Positions 8,923-17,573 of a DNA stretch of 32,474 bases are shown in pieces. Both the position numbers and the translations under genes were made by a program. The notes beneath the pieces were generated by a model. The model saw nothing but the letters and a program-made list of their open reading frames with translations. It searched no databases and was not told the origin of the DNA. Source of the stretch: a bacterium (GTDB lineage: Bacteria > Bacteroidota > Bacteroidia > Cytophagales > Cyclobacteriaceae); assembly GCA_024743255.1 (NCBI GenBank), contig JANSWY010000061.1, forward strand, positions 1 to 32,474, given 5' to 3'. Each line of letters starts with the position of its first letter. The stretch's first letter is position 1.

Positions 8923-8944
8923 ATTGACCAAACGTTCAGTCAAT
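8923..8944. promoter_or_regulatory. TetR-type operator overlapping the translation start region of the TetR operon
   Basis: The 22-bp inverted repeat has the form ATTGAC-nn-AACGTT-nn-GTCAAT, and its core is TGACCAAACGTTCAGTCA. Every base matches its partner except the two nn pairs. It ends 2 bp before the TetR start codon at 8947. This is the size and symmetry expected of a TetR-family operator, and its position would let the repressor block transcription of its own operon. Confidence 0.8.
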
Positions 8945-8946
8945 AA

Positions 8947-9525
8947 ATGAGTCCGAGATCTAAAGAACAGAATAACAAAGTCAGAAGTCAGAGCATCAAC
9001 AACATTTTAGATGCTTCCTTAGAGCTCTTTGCGGTGCAAGGATATGATGCAACATCTATATCTATGATTGCTGAGAAAGCTGGTATCTCAAAGGGATTAC
9101 TCTACAATTACTTCAAAGGCAAAGAAGATTTGCTAAGAGGTTTGATAGATCGATTGAATAGCTCTGAGGCCGACATGATGAAAGATGTGATTGGGAATGA
9201 TCCCGGTCAGACTTTAGAAAATGTATTGAGGGTATTTTTCAAAGAGTTAAGGGACAATTTCCAGCAATGGGTTTTTGTATCAAAACTAGCACTACAGGTG
9301 GACAAGTTTGATTTTGTAAAAGATCTGGCTATCGAAAAGTACAAAGGGTATACGCAACTTTTGGAGCAACTATTAACTGCTCTTGGGGAACCAAATGCAA
9401 AACAGGAAGCCAGACTACTCGCTGTTATGTTTGATGGTATTGGGTTCCAATATATGATGATAAAAGAGGATTACCCTCTAGATGAAATTGAAAATTATTT
9501 AATCAACAAATACTGTATAAAATGA
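8947..9525 (+). CDS. TetR/AcrR-family transcriptional repressor
   Basis: The 192-residue protein has the classic TetR layout. An N-terminal DNA-binding domain (about 14-62) contains NILDASLELFAVQGYDATSI, the helix-turn-helix IAEKAGISKGLLYNYFKGKE (41-60) and the DLL that follows. An all-helical ligand-binding and dimerisation domain (about 75-192) follows with no recognisable ligand motif. It is the first gene of a coupled operon: its TGA overlaps the ATG of the LolA-like gene (ATGA, 9522-9525). The 22-bp palindrome just upstream of its start makes autorepression very likely. By inference it controls the LolA-permease-ATPase-barrel genes behind it in response to an unknown small molecule or lipid. 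Confidence 0.9.
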   Translation: MSPRSKEQNNKVRSQSINNILDASLELFAVQGYDATSISMIAEKAGISKGLLYNYFKGKEDLLRGLIDRLNSSEADMMKDVIGNDPGQTLENVLRVFFKELRDNFQQWVFVSKLALQVDKFDFVKDLAIEKYKGYTQLLEQLLTALGEPNAKQEARLLAVMFDGIGFQYMMIKEDYPLDEIENYLINKYCIK

Positions 9526-10262
9526 AAACTGTTGGCTTAGTCATACTACTTTTTCTAAGCAATCTTGCAAATGCTCAAACCGCTACTGAAATCATTAAAG
9601 CAGCTGACGAGAAAATGCAGGGAAAAACCAATCGTGGGACTATGACCATGACGATTGTTCGGCCAAAATGGACGAGAGAAATCAGTATGAAAACATGGAG
9701 TAAGGGCACAGACTATAGTCTTGTACTCATTACCGCTCCTGCACGTGATAAAGGCACGGGTACTCTGAAAAGAGAGAAAGAACTCTGGAACTGGCAACCA
9801 AGCATTGACCGAATTGTGAAACTACCACCCAGTATGATGATGCAATCCTGGATGGGATCCGACTTCACGAATGACGATCTGGTAAATCAATCCTCTATGG
9901 TAGTAGATTATACCCATGAGTTGCTTGGTGATACTACCATTGCTGGATATGAAACCTGGAAAATTGCATTGATTCCAAAAGAAGAAACTGCAGTAGTCTG
10001 GGGTAAGATTGAAGCTTACATTACTAAAAAAGACTACTACCAATTGATCTTTAAGTACTACGATGAAGATGAATTTCTGACCAATACAATGACCATGTCA
10101 GAAATCAGATCTATCGGAAACAGAATGATTCCAACTCGAATGGAAATGATACCAGCAGAAAACTCTGATCAGAAGACAGTTATCACTTATCAGAATTTCG
10201 AGTTTGATATTGACATAGACGACAGCTTTTTCTCTATCCAAAACCTTAAAAGGGTACGATAA
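9522..10262 (+). CDS. LolA-like outer-membrane lipoprotein-sorting protein
   Basis: The 246-residue protein has a signal peptide (1-18, LSNLANA) and then ATEIIKAADEKMQGKTNRGT, typical of the COG2834-type 'outer membrane lipoprotein-sorting protein' family. The rest is beta-rich (for example EISMKTWSKGTDYSLVLI and KEKELWNWQPSIDRIVKLP-like strands), consistent with the half-barrel that carries acyl chains in LolA/LolB relatives. It should act in the periplasm, shuttling a lipid or lipoprotein between the permeases and the outer membrane. The start overlaps the TetR stop and its stop codon overlaps the next ATG by one base. It is not canonical LolA, so the cargo cannot be read from sequence. Confidence 0.82.
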   Translation: MKTVGLVILLFLSNLANAQTATEIIKAADEKMQGKTNRGTMTMTIVRPKWTREISMKTWSKGTDYSLVLITAPARDKGTGTLKREKELWNWQPSIDRIVKLPPSMMMQSWMGSDFTNDDLVNQSSMVVDYTHELLGDTTIAGYETWKIALIPKEETAVVWGKIEAYITKKDYYQLIFKYYDEDEFLTNTMTMSEIRSIGNRMIPTRMEMIPAENSDQKTVITYQNFEFDIDIDDSFFSIQNLKRVR

Positions 10263-11473
10263 TGCTGTACTTAATCTTAGCGTGGAGAAACATCTGGAGA
10301 AATAGAAAGAGGACCTGGATTACTGCTTCTTCGATTGGGTTTGCGGTGTTTTTCGCAATCCTCATGCAGTCTATGCAAATAGGGTCTTATGATAGAATGA
10401 TTGATAACTCAGTTCGATTTCTGACTGGTCATTTATCCATTCATCAAGTTGGTTTTTGGGAAGAGCAAATACTGGATAATGGCTTTGAGATTTCTAGTAT
10501 TGATCAGTTGACGTTTGACGATTTAGAAGTGGAAGTAGCTGTTCCCAGAATCGCCTCATTTGCCCTTGCTTCTTATTTAGATAAAACCAAAGGGGTTTTA
10601 ATCAACGGAGTAGATCCGAAGAAGGAATCGTTGCTGACTTACCTTGATAAAAAAGTAACAAAGGGATCTTATCTTGATAAGGATGGAGTCATTATTGGTG
10701 AGGGGTTGGCTGATTACCTTAAAATAGATATTGGAGACACTATCGTTTTCATAAGTCAAGGATATCATGGTGTAAATGCAGCAGGGAAATACGTGGTTAA
10801 GGGATTCGTTTCTTTCCCAGTACCGGAATTAAATCAATCTGCTGTTTATATGAATATTGAGGAAGCCCAATTGTTCTTTGGAGCTCCAAACATCCTAACC
10901 TCATACAACATTCTCCTTAAAGATGAAGCTGATGTACCTAGCTTACAATCCGCCCTATCCAATCAATTGGAAGCTCAAAACCTAGAAGTCAAGGATTGGC
11001 AATCCATGATGCCTGAGTTACTCCAGGGAATTGAACTTGATAAACGAAGTAATTTGATTATGATCGTTGTACTCTATGTGGTTATTGGTTTCGGAATATT
11101 TGGGACTTTTCTTATGATGACCAAAGAGAGGACCTATGAATTTGGAATTTTAATTGCGGTTGGAATGCGCAACCTCAAAATTCAACTAATGGTGGCACTG
11201 GAAATTCTGATACTCTCTTTTCTGGGAGTAATTATAGGCTCTATTATTTCATTACCCCTGGTGACATACTTCCATTTCAATCCAATAGAACTTACCGGTG
11301 AAGTGGCGAAAGCAAATGAGAGTTTTGGTTATGAGGCTATTCTGCCAGTGGCATTAGAAATTTCCATTTTTAACAATCAGGCTATCGCAATACTATTGAT
11401 GTCTGCATTTTTAGGTATATACCCAATGCTAAACATTAGGAATCTAGTCATCACTAAAGCATTAAAAGAATGA
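10262..11473 (+). CDS. FtsX/LolE-like ABC transporter permease, first subunit
   Basis: This 403-residue permease has one N-terminal membrane helix (about 18-38) preceded by the basic AWRNIWRNRKRTWI segment. A large periplasmic MacB-type domain (about 40-255) follows, with three C-terminal helices (about 260-285, 305-335 and 375-395). The loop YEFGILIAVGMRN after the second helix corresponds to the coupling region of FtsX permeases that contacts the ATPase. This is the topology of LolC/LolE and MacB-type permeases, which move substrates at the membrane face rather than through it. It overlaps the second permease gene by 4 bp (ATGA at 11470) and probably forms a heterodimer with that product. 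Confidence 0.88.
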   Translation: MLYLILAWRNIWRNRKRTWITASSIGFAVFFAILMQSMQIGSYDRMIDNSVRFLTGHLSIHQVGFWEEQILDNGFEISSIDQLTFDDLEVEVAVPRIASFALASYLDKTKGVLINGVDPKKESLLTYLDKKVTKGSYLDKDGVIIGEGLADYLKIDIGDTIVFISQGYHGVNAAGKYVVKGFVSFPVPELNQSAVYMNIEEAQLFFGAPNILTSYNILLKDEADVPSLQSALSNQLEAQNLEVKDWQSMMPELLQGIELDKRSNLIMIVVLYVVIGFGIFGTFLMMTKERTYEFGILIAVGMRNLKIQLMVALEILILSFLGVIIGSIISLPLVTYFHFNPIELTGEVAKANESFGYEAILPVALEISIFNNQAIAILLMSAFLGIYPMLNIRNLVITKALKE

Positions 11474-12678
11474 TTCTGTCTTTATCCTGGAAAAACATTT
11501 GGCGAACTAGACACAGAAGTTTAGTGGTCATTGGAGCCATAATAATAGGCGTATGGTCCTTAATCTTTATGATGGGCTTCTACAATAGCTTCATTAATGC
11601 CTTTGCAAGAAACTCAATCAATAATGAATACTCCCATATTCAAATACACAATCCTGAATATTTAATTGAACCAGATTTAGCGACTGAAATTCAGAATGAA
11701 ACAGCGATTCGAAACATGTTAGTAAGAAGTGTTTCAGTGGAGGCAGTTTCTTCAAGAAGGAAAGTGAATGCGATGATTGCAAGCACAAAAACGAGTTTAG
11801 GAGTACAGGTCTTTGGAATCGATCCGGATGATGAAAGTAAAACTACAAATCTAGAATCTCATTTGGTTGAGGGTTCATATTTTCTAAATATCAAAAGAAA
11901 CCCAATTCTGGTAAGCGTCAAAACTGCCGAAAAACTAAAGCTAAAGCTGAAATCAAAAGTAGTAATCACCTTTCAGGATTACGACGGTAATATCACTGCA
12001 GCATCATGTCGGGTTTCCGGCATTTTTCATAGCAAAGCTCCACGAATAAATGAAAGAGTTGTTTATATGAAGAAAGTCGATATCAATCGACTGGTAGGCC
12101 ATGATGGTGTTAATGAAGTAGCTATCCTCCTCAATGATGTGGAATCAATCCCGGAAGTGATCAATCAATTAGAACCGCATGCCAAAGACACTGTTAGGTC
12201 CTACAAGGAAGTAGCACCGGAGCTGAATTTGATGGAGAACTCTTCAAGAATTACAAAAATCATAGTCACGGCAATCATTATGTTGGCACTAGTGTTTGGA
12301 ATAATCAACACCATGCTAATGGCAGTGCTCGAAAGAACCAAAGAGATTGGAATGCTCAGGTCTGTGGGAATGCATAGAAAAAGTATTTTCACAATGATTA
12401 TGCTGGAGACAATATTAATGGGATTTATTGGTGGTCCTATGGGTCTAGGTTTTGGTTACCTCACCATATTGATACTTGGCAAAGTTGGCCTTGATCTTAG
12501 TTCGTTCTCTGAGGCACTGGATGATTTTGGAATTGACACGATTCTATACCCTTCAGTTGAAACTTCTACATACCCGGTTTTAATGTTCGTAGTACTATTT
12601 ACTGCTCTATTAGGCGCTATTTACCCTGCCATTAAAGCCGTCAGATTAAATCCACTTGATGCAATTAGAAAAATTTAG
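11470..12678 (+). CDS. FtsX/LolC-like ABC transporter permease, second subunit
   Basis: The 402-residue protein has the same four-helix FtsX topology as the preceding gene. It has an N-terminal helix (about 20-42) after the basic SWKNIWRTRHRS, a periplasmic domain (about 43-255) and C-terminal helices. The coupling motif is RTKEIGMLRSVGMHRKS, and the end, PLDAIRKI, is the usual FtsX tail. It diverges in sequence from the first permease, so a heterodimer is more likely than two interchangeable copies. It is translationally coupled to its neighbour upstream by the ATGA overlap and is followed after 4 bp by the ATPase. Confidence 0.88.
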   Translation: MILSLSWKNIWRTRHRSLVVIGAIIIGVWSLIFMMGFYNSFINAFARNSINNEYSHIQIHNPEYLIEPDLATEIQNETAIRNMLVRSVSVEAVSSRRKVNAMIASTKTSLGVQVFGIDPDDESKTTNLESHLVEGSYFLNIKRNPILVSVKTAEKLKLKLKSKVVITFQDYDGNITAASCRVSGIFHSKAPRINERVVYMKKVDINRLVGHDGVNEVAILLNDVESIPEVINQLEPHAKDTVRSYKEVAPELNLMENSSRITKIIVTAIIMLALVFGIINTMLMAVLERTKEIGMLRSVGMHRKSIFTMIMLETILMGFIGGPMGLGFGYLTILILGKVGLDLSSFSEALDDFGIDTILYPSVETSTYPVLMFVVLFTALLGAIYPAIKAVRLNPLDAIRKI

Positions 12679-12682
12679 AATC

Positions 12683-13366
12683 ATGAACGTAATTGAAACC
12701 AACAATCTGGTAAAAACATATAATCCTGACACCATTCCTGTTCATGCCATCAACGATGTAAGCATAAACATTGAAGAAGGTGAATTTACAGCAATCGTTG
12801 GGCCATCAGGATCTGGAAAAAGTACGCTTCTCAACATGATTGGTGGTCTTGATAATCCATCCTCTGGCAAAGTAGTAATTGATGGTATTGATATCAAGAA
12901 CTTGAATCAACCTCAATTAACCGATTTTAGAATGCACAACATTGGGTTTGTATTCCAATCTTACAATCTCATTCCGGTAATGACTGCCAAGGAGAATGTA
13001 GAATTTATCATGCTACTTCAAAAAAGGAGTAAAGAAGAAAGAGATTCCAGGTCTGCCGAATTAATGGAGAAAATGGGAATCGCAGAAACCAGTAAAAGAA
13101 GACCTGCACAGCTTTCCGGTGGTCAGCAACAAAGAGTTGCAGTTGCCAGAGCCCTTGCTTCTAAGCCAAAGTTTATTCTTGCAGATGAACCTACTGCAAA
13201 CCTTGATAGCCAGTCCACATCAGCATTGCTGGATATCATGGCAAAAATGAACGAAGAGGAGAACGTCACCTTTGTATTCTCAACACATGATCAAAGGGTA
13301 ATTGATAAAGCTAAAAGAGTAATCACCATAGTTGATGGGAAAGTTCAATCAGATGAAACTCGTTAG
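12683..13366 (+). CDS. LolD/MacB-type ABC transporter ATPase
   Basis: I start at ATG 12683 (MNVIETNNLVKTY), which matches the usual LolD/FtsE N-terminus. A longer frame from 12656 would overlap the permease by 23 bases for no gain. The 227-residue protein has Walker A GPSGSGKST (40-48), Q-loop Q92, ABC signature LSGGQ (144-148), Walker B FILADEP (164-170) with catalytic E169, and switch H202. All the catalytic parts of an active ATPase are present. It is the only ABC ATPase gene in the window and should power the two permeases just upstream. It overlaps the beta-barrel gene by 14 bp. Confidence 0.92.
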   Translation: MNVIETNNLVKTYNPDTIPVHAINDVSINIEEGEFTAIVGPSGSGKSTLLNMIGGLDNPSSGKVVIDGIDIKNLNQPQLTDFRMHNIGFVFQSYNLIPVMTAKENVEFIMLLQKRSKEERDSRSAELMEKMGIAETSKRRPAQLSGGQQQRVAVARALASKPKFILADEPTANLDSQSTSALLDIMAKMNEEENVTFVFSTHDQRVIDKAKRVITIVDGKVQSDETR

Positions 13367-14492
13367 GTTCGTTACATTATCTCTCCTCATGGTTTCGTTT
13401 CAAACTTATGCTCAGGAAGAGAAAGAACCAAAACTGGAGGTCAATGGGTATATCAAGGATCTGGTTACCTTCACTTTTATTGAGGATGTTGACTCTTCTT
13501 TGGTTGATAATTTAATTCACAATAGAATTAATCTGAGGTGGTTTCCAACCCAAAAGTTGGAGGGCAAACTTGAAATAAGAAATAGGATATTCAGTGGGGA
13601 TCTTGTTCAAAGCATCCCCAACTACCCTGAATTGATTGATATCAATAATGACTATTTCGATTTAAGCGCTAGAACAAACGGAGATAAAATTGTAGCCCAC
13701 ACCATGATCGACAGGGCTTCATTGAAATGGTCTGAGAATGACTGGCAATTAACAGTTGGAAGACAGAGGATAAACTGGGGAGTAAACCTTGCCTGGAACC
13801 CAAATGATGTCTTCAACGCTTACTCACTTCTGGATTTCGATTATACAGAAAGACCCGGAAGTGATGCTATCAGGTTTCAGAAGTATATTGGCTATGCTGG
13901 TGGTTATGAGGTTGCTGTTAAGATAGCGGATGATTGGGATGACTTTGTTGGTGCCGGACTTTACAAGTGGAATGTTGGTACCTATGATTTACAAGTGCTT
14001 GGAGGGTTCATGAAAAATAATCTGGTTACCGGTGGTGCATGGGCTGGCAACATTGGACTTACAGGATTCAAAGGAGAATTTACCTATTTCAATGATCTCA
14101 ATACGGATGATGCTGGTGACATACTGGTTTCGATTTCTTCAGATTATTCATTTCCAAATTCACTCTATTTCAATGGATCAGTACTTTATAATTCATATGC
14201 TGACCAAGCTCAAGGCAACACCTTTATCAACACCAGCCCGGCAAACCTTGATGTCAGGTCAATTTCCACAACCGAGTGGTCTGCATTTTTGCAATCCAGC
14301 TACAACTTTCATCCTTTAATCACTGGAAGCACCATGATTCTATTTTATCCCGGAGAAAGTGGAGTACTGCTAAGTCCAATGGTCACCTACTCTCCTATGG
14401 ACAATTTTGACATCAATCTAATTGGTCAATTTATCCTGGATGATGGTCCTAATATTTATTTGAGTTATTTGAGAGTTCAGTATTCATTTTAA
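13353..14492 (+). CDS. Outer-membrane beta-barrel protein of the TetR/Lol-like operon
   Basis: The start at 13353 (MKLVRFVTLSLLMVSFQTYA) gives a signal peptide cleaved near AQ (residues 21-22). A longer in-frame start at 13332 would spoil it. The 379-residue protein is rich in alternating aromatic and polar strands and ends in YLRVQYSF, a terminal-Phe beta-signal expected for BAM-assembled barrels. The stretch LTVGRQRINWGVNLAWNPND and the following ERPGSDAIR resemble DUF1302 or alginate-export-like porins, but this is a resemblance only. As the last gene of the coupled operon it could be the outer-membrane acceptor or channel for what the ABC/LolA-like proteins deliver. Confidence 0.75.
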   Translation: MKLVRFVTLSLLMVSFQTYAQEEKEPKLEVNGYIKDLVTFTFIEDVDSSLVDNLIHNRINLRWFPTQKLEGKLEIRNRIFSGDLVQSIPNYPELIDINNDYFDLSARTNGDKIVAHTMIDRASLKWSENDWQLTVGRQRINWGVNLAWNPNDVFNAYSLLDFDYTERPGSDAIRFQKYIGYAGGYEVAVKIADDWDDFVGAGLYKWNVGTYDLQVLGGFMKNNLVTGGAWAGNIGLTGFKGEFTYFNDLNTDDAGDILVSISSDYSFPNSLYFNGSVLYNSYADQAQGNTFINTSPANLDVRSISTTEWSAFLQSSYNFHPLITGSTMILFYPGESGVLLSPMVTYSPMDNFDINLIGQFILDDGPNIYLSYLRVQYSF

Positions 14493-14531
14493 GAATCGCT
14501 TAAGCACATCTAATCAATTTCTTTCTACTTT

Positions 14532-14587
14532 ATAGAAACAAATACGAATCGTTTTGCGTAAATTTATATGCAAAATAGAAACAAATA
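14532..14587 (+). promoter_or_regulatory. Paired operator-like repeats bracketing the promoter of the first PadR gene
   Basis: ATAGAAACAAATA occurs at 14532-14544 and again, identically, at 14575-14587, 43 bp apart. The second copy ends 2 bp before ATG 14590. Between them lies TAAATTTA (14559-14566), a near match to the -7 consensus TAnnTTTG. The first copy is also the right arm of an inverted repeat TTTCTA-n5-TAGAAA (14522-14538). The arrangement would let a repressor bind both sides of the promoter. Confidence 0.55.
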
Positions 14588-14589
14588 AA

Positions 14590-14928
14590 ATGAAAGGAAC
14601 CAAAATTGGTGAATTCGAGGAGCTTACATTACTCGCAATTGTGATACTTCAGGATGATGCTTATATCATTAGAATACAAGAAGAACTGAAAAAACAGGCT
14701 AACCGCTCTGTAGTGATGGGTGCATTACACGCCACCTTATCCCGACTTGAAAAGAAAGGTCTTCTGGAATCCGAACTTGGAGGTGCGACACAAGAAAGAG
14801 GTGGCAGGAGAAAAAGAATTTACAAACTTACTGCAGCTGGTAAATCCGTTCTTTCTGAAATATACGAGACAAGAAACCGCATGTGGGGACAAATCCCAGA
14901 TTATGCATTAAAACTCATTCATGTCTAA
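14590..14928 (+). CDS. PadR-family transcriptional regulator, partner of the 868-residue permease
   Basis: I start at ATG 14590 (MKGTKIGEFEELTLLAI), matching the usual N-terminus of this PadR group. A frame extending 12 codons upstream would run through the promoter repeats. The 112-residue protein has the PadR winged helix. The GEFEELTLLAIVIL helix opens it, IIRIQEELKK and SVVMGALHATLSRLEKKGLL form the recognition part (about 38-60), and GGRRKRIYKLTAAG is the wing (about 70-90). It lacks a long C-terminal dimer arm, as is usual for short PadR proteins. It overlaps the permease gene by 8 bp, so the two are co-translated. It probably represses its own promoter through the repeats at 14532-14587. 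Confidence 0.9.
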   Translation: MKGTKIGEFEELTLLAIVILQDDAYIIRIQEELKKQANRSVVMGALHATLSRLEKKGLLESELGGATQERGGRRKRIYKLTAAGKSVLSEIYETRNRMWGQIPDYALKLIHV

Positions 14929-17527
14929 TCAACTACATACCCCTCCTACTATTTCAATCAGGCTCATTCGTGCTTTGTGCAGAACTGAGCTGGTGGAAGA
15001 AATTGAGGGCAATCTTTACGAGTACTACTGGATCATTTCTGAAGATGTTAATCGGTTTGGCAAAATTAGATTTTGGATTCAGGTACTTACCTATTTAAGG
15101 CCATCAACACTCAAATTATTTAAACTCAAAAACTCAGGATCTATGTTCATTTTCAATCCCAAAATTGCTGTTCGAAGCTTATTCAAACATCGAGTCAGTA
15201 CCAGCATTAATCTTCTAGGCTTTGTAATAGGACTTTTAAGCACCATTTTTATTTACTTCTACATCAACACAGAATTGAACATCGACAGTTTTCATGTCGA
15301 TAAAGAAAATATTTATCGCGTAATCAGGACATCAGAAATCAATGGAGCTCCGTATGATGTAGGGGTAACTTCAGGTCCATATGCAGAGGCTCTGATTAAC
15401 GATTATCCATCTTCCATTAACACCACTACCCGAGCATTTCCTCAGAACGGACTAGTAAAAATTGCCGATAAAAAGTTTCAGGAAAACAAAATGATTTTTG
15501 CAGATAGAAACTTCTTCGAGTTTTTCTCCTATCCACTAGCTGAGGGCAATCCCGGGGATGTTCTTAGTCTTCCTAATTCCGTGGTAATTTCCAGAGAAAT
15601 TGCCACTAAATATTTCGGCTTCAAGGATCCAATCGGGGAAATAATCGAAGTGGATAATGAGTACAAATTCACCATTACAGGAATAATGGACGATCTTCCT
15701 GCAAAGTCTCACCTTGACTTCAATATGGTGTTTTCAATTGAATTATTTGAAGGTTTTGATTGGTTCCATGGTTGGTGGAATAATGGATTAGTGACATACA
15801 TTAATGTCCCTAATACCCAGCAAGCACACTATCTCGACACTCAATTTCCAGAATTTATGGAAAAGTATTTCGGAGATGATTTTGAGGCTTCAGGAACTAA
15901 GATTGGCCTACATGTAGAACCACTTGAAGATATCTACTTCAATAACAAAACAAGATTTGACCCAGTTGTCCATGGCGACTTAAGTAGCTTGATAATCCTG
16001 GGAGCAGTTGGTGTAATTATTCTATTCATTGCGTGCTTCAACTACATCAACCTTTCTATTGCAATGGCATTCAAGCGAGCAAAAGAAGTGAGTGTCCGTA
16101 AGGTCCTGGGAGTAGAAAAAACCAGACTTATCACCCAGTTTCTGGGAGAATCAATGATGTTGTTGTTGGCATCAATGCTAATAGCAATCGGGTTAAGTAT
16201 TGCCCTAAAACCAATATTTAATAGTGTCTTTGAACTTGATATTTTGTTTAATTGGGCCGATCAACTTGTAATTGCATTTATGATTGGACTAGTGTTGGTC
16301 GTGTTAGTTACATCTGGTTTGTATCCAGCACTTCTGATGTCATCATTCAAACCTGTAAGTATCCTAAAATCGGGCAAAATACCACTTGGGAAGAATTCAT
16401 TCATTCGGAAAGGATTGGTGGTAGCGCAATTTTCTTTATCCATATTTCTGATCATTGCTACTCTGTTAATTGGTTTTCAATTGGATTACATGAAAAGCAA
16501 ACCCCTGGGATATAATAAAGAATCACTTTTGATCATTCACATCAATAACCAGGAAATCCAATCAAACGATGAGTTGTTCAAAAATGATCTTCTCAGGCAT
16601 GAAAATATCACATCTGTAACCAGTGCATCTGGAGAACCTGGAGGTTTTCATGATGGTACGGTTCTACAGATTAGTGGAGTAAATGTTAACCCTAAAGTAA
16701 GATCTTCCTTTGCTGATACAGATTATTTGAAAACATTAGGAATCCCAATTGCTGCAGGAAGAGATTTCGACAGGAGTTTCGCAAACAACGATAGCATGGC
16801 CATGATGATCAATGAAAAGGCACTTGCTGAAATTGGATTAACTGCTGAAGAGGTAATTGGTAGAAAAGTCACTATTCCAGGGTTTGATATTGACAGGAGG
16901 ATTGTAGGCGTTGTAAAAGACTACCACTTCACAGCTTTAAATAATGAAATAGAACCTCAGGCTATAATTATGGGATACACACACCACAGAAGGTTCATTG
17001 TTAGAATGAATGATGTTGATATTCCAAATACATTAAGACACATTGAAGAATCATTCAATAAACATTCTCCAAATTTCCCTATTACCTATCAATTTCACGA
17101 TGAAGGCCTGGATCAACTATATGCTGATGAACAAAAACAAGCCCGGGTATTCTCATCATTTTCAGGAATATCAATATTTCTAGCTTGCATGGGGATTTTT
17201 GGTTTGGCCGCATATGCTGCAGAGCAAAGACAAAAGGAACTGGGAATCAGGAAAATACTTGGTGCATCAGTTCAGCAAGTAATACTAATTATCTCAAAGG
17301 AATTTATAACGCTTGTTGTAATCGCAGCTGTCATAGCAATGCCTTTGACCTGGATATTTATGGAGAATTGGCTCCATGATTTTGCTTACCGAATTGGACT
17401 TGCGGAAAATTGGATGGTTTTTATATTTGGAAGTTTAGTGGCTGGAATAATCGCATTCCTAACTATTGCTTTAAAAACATACAAAACAGCTGCAAGCAAC
17501 CCAACAGACTGTATTAGATACGAATAA
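14921..17527 (+). CDS. Double-FtsX ABC transporter permease with N-terminal prefix domain (PadR-linked, copy 1)
   Basis: The 868-residue protein begins with a soluble prefix (about 10-75, containing ELVEEIEGNLYEYY) of the type that precedes PadR-linked Bacteroidota permeases. Two FtsX-type halves follow, each with a leading helix, a periplasmic MacB-like domain and three helices. The helix SINLLGFVIGLLSTIFIYFY (about 92-115) opens the first half. Coupling motifs are KRAKEVSVRKVLGVEKT in the first half and RQKELGIRKILGAS in the second. No ATPase gene is adjacent, so an unlinked ATPase must serve it if it is a pump. Otherwise it may act as a sensor or stress-response complex. It overlaps the PadR stop by 8 bp and is followed by a strong bidirectional terminator. 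Confidence 0.9.
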   Translation: MSNQLHTPPTISIRLIRALCRTELVEEIEGNLYEYYWIISEDVNRFGKIRFWIQVLTYLRPSTLKLFKLKNSGSMFIFNPKIAVRSLFKHRVSTSINLLGFVIGLLSTIFIYFYINTELNIDSFHVDKENIYRVIRTSEINGAPYDVGVTSGPYAEALINDYPSSINTTTRAFPQNGLVKIADKKFQENKMIFADRNFFEFFSYPLAEGNPGDVLSLPNSVVISREIATKYFGFKDPIGEIIEVDNEYKFTITGIMDDLPAKSHLDFNMVFSIELFEGFDWFHGWWNNGLVTYINVPNTQQAHYLDTQFPEFMEKYFGDDFEASGTKIGLHVEPLEDIYFNNKTRFDPVVHGDLSSLIILGAVGVIILFIACFNYINLSIAMAFKRAKEVSVRKVLGVEKTRLITQFLGESMMLLLASMLIAIGLSIALKPIFNSVFELDILFNWADQLVIAFMIGLVLVVLVTSGLYPALLMSSFKPVSILKSGKIPLGKNSFIRKGLVVAQFSLSIFLIIATLLIGFQLDYMKSKPLGYNKESLLIIHINNQEIQSNDELFKNDLLRHENITSVTSASGEPGGFHDGTVLQISGVNVNPKVRSSFADTDYLKTLGIPIAAGRDFDRSFANNDSMAMMINEKALAEIGLTAEEVIGRKVTIPGFDIDRRIVGVVKDYHFTALNNEIEPQAIIMGYTHHRRFIVRMNDVDIPNTLRHIEESFNKHSPNFPITYQFHDEGLDQLYADEQKQARVFSSFSGISIFLACMGIFGLAAYAAEQRQKELGIRKILGASVQQVILIISKEFITLVVIAAVIAMPLTWIFMENWLHDFAYRIGLAENWMVFIFGSLVAGIIAFLTIALKTYKTAASNPTDCIRYE

Positions 17528-17534
17528 AAAAATA

Positions 17535-17559
17535 GCCGGCCCTCGTTTGGGCCGGCATT
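17535..17559. terminator. Bidirectional intrinsic terminator between convergent genes
   Basis: GCCGGCCC (17535-17542) pairs perfectly with GGGCCGGC (17549-17556) around a TCGTTT loop. On the plus strand the stem is followed by ATTT. On the minus strand it is followed by TATTTTTTT, a good U-tract. It can therefore stop both the permease transcript and, more strongly, the opposing lipoprotein transcript. Confidence 0.9.
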
Positions 17560-17573
17560 TAATCAACCAGCTA

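Noticed and set aside
9555-10043. Minus-strand open frames within the LolA-like gene
   Set aside because: They are short, lack family features and lie fully opposite a well-supported gene in a coupled operon.
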